This document shows positions 6,647 through 6,738 of a DNA stretch of 6,738 nucleotides, piece by piece (within the stretch, counting starts at the first letter, position 1; each line of letters begins with the position of its first letter). The notes below the pieces were generated by a model. That model searched no databases. It was not told where the DNA came from and saw nothing but the letters and a program-made list of their open reading frames with translations. The stretch covers positions 7,537 through 14,274 of the forward strand of contig DCAZ01000108.1 of assembly GCA_002313925.1 (NCBI GenBank). The letters are read 5' to 3'. The stretch is from Gemmatimonadales bacterium UBA1120 (GTDB lineage: Bacteria > Gemmatimonadota > Gemmatimonadetes > Longimicrobiales > Gaopeijiaceae). The translations under genes and the position numbers were made by a program.

Positions 6647-6738
6647 ATGCCTGCTCCGGCATTCTTTCTCAGATTATCTAATTTTGCGATTCGACCGTAT
6701 GTAAGGTCATGTGTTTTGGTACTGGCTCTGGTAGCCAG
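6647..6738 (+). CDS. 5' end of a possible exported protein, cut by window edge
   Basis: Thirty full codons are open from ATG 6647 to the right edge with no stop. The peptide starts MPAPAFFLRLSNFAIRP, then has basic residues R16 and R20 ahead of a hydrophobic run (SCVLVLALVA), which looks like the n- and h-regions of a Sec signal peptide or the first membrane segment. A good AGGGG site sits 6 bases upstream, and a candidate promoter lies about 170 bases upstream. The gene would be in the same direction as the operon but separated from it by 228 bases and a possible terminator, so it may be its own transcription unit. The family cannot be told from the visible part. A chance open frame of this length is possible; the ribosome site and signal-like composition argue against that. 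Confidence 0.55.
   Translation, partial: MPAPAFFLRLSNFAIRPYVRSCVLVLALVA

Overview
The window holds a tightly spaced, same-strand set of four genes (5-6418), a roughly 230-base intergenic region, and the first 30 codons of a fifth gene that runs off the right edge. All five products carry an export-type N-terminus, so this looks like an extracytoplasmic module.

Layout: (1) 5-2476, a Sec-exported 823-residue protein of the DUF1587/DUF1595/DUF1592/DUF1588/DUF1585 family with a haem-binding CxxCH motif near each end. (2) 2510-3898, a Tat-exported DUF1552 (HXXSHH) protein, the usual partner of the first family. (3) 3945-5846, an exported ankyrin-repeat protein. Its repeat blocks are separated by an acidic linker built from a perfect 24-bp tandem repeat, and it ends in a CxxC tail. 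(4) 5888-6418, a 176-residue secreted protein of unknown function. The gaps are 33, 46 and 41 bases with no terminator between genes, so one transcript is likely. Its promoter must lie left of the window. After gene 4 there is a candidate extended -10 promoter, a weak terminator-like hairpin, and the start of a possible fifth exported protein (6647 onward).

Organism: the paired DUF1592-type and DUF1552 proteins are typical of Planctomycetota, Verrucomicrobiota, Myxococcota, Acidobacteriota and Gemmatimonadota. The added ankyrin gene, the small secreted protein and a GC content near one half suggest to me an uncultivated, perhaps marine or sediment, Acidobacteriota or Gemmatimonadota lineage. 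This is inference from gene content, since no taxonomic marker is present.

How the genes may work together: a c-type haem protein, a folded Tat substrate with the HxxSHH motif (alkaline-phosphatase-like clan) and a periplasmic ankyrin scaffold could form an envelope complex acting on a polymer or other external substrate. No substrate can be read from the sequence. The first two families are widespread but functionally uncharacterised. The exported ankyrin partner with its acidic linker and CxxC tail is the most unusual part. No RNA genes, mobile elements or CRISPR arrays were seen.
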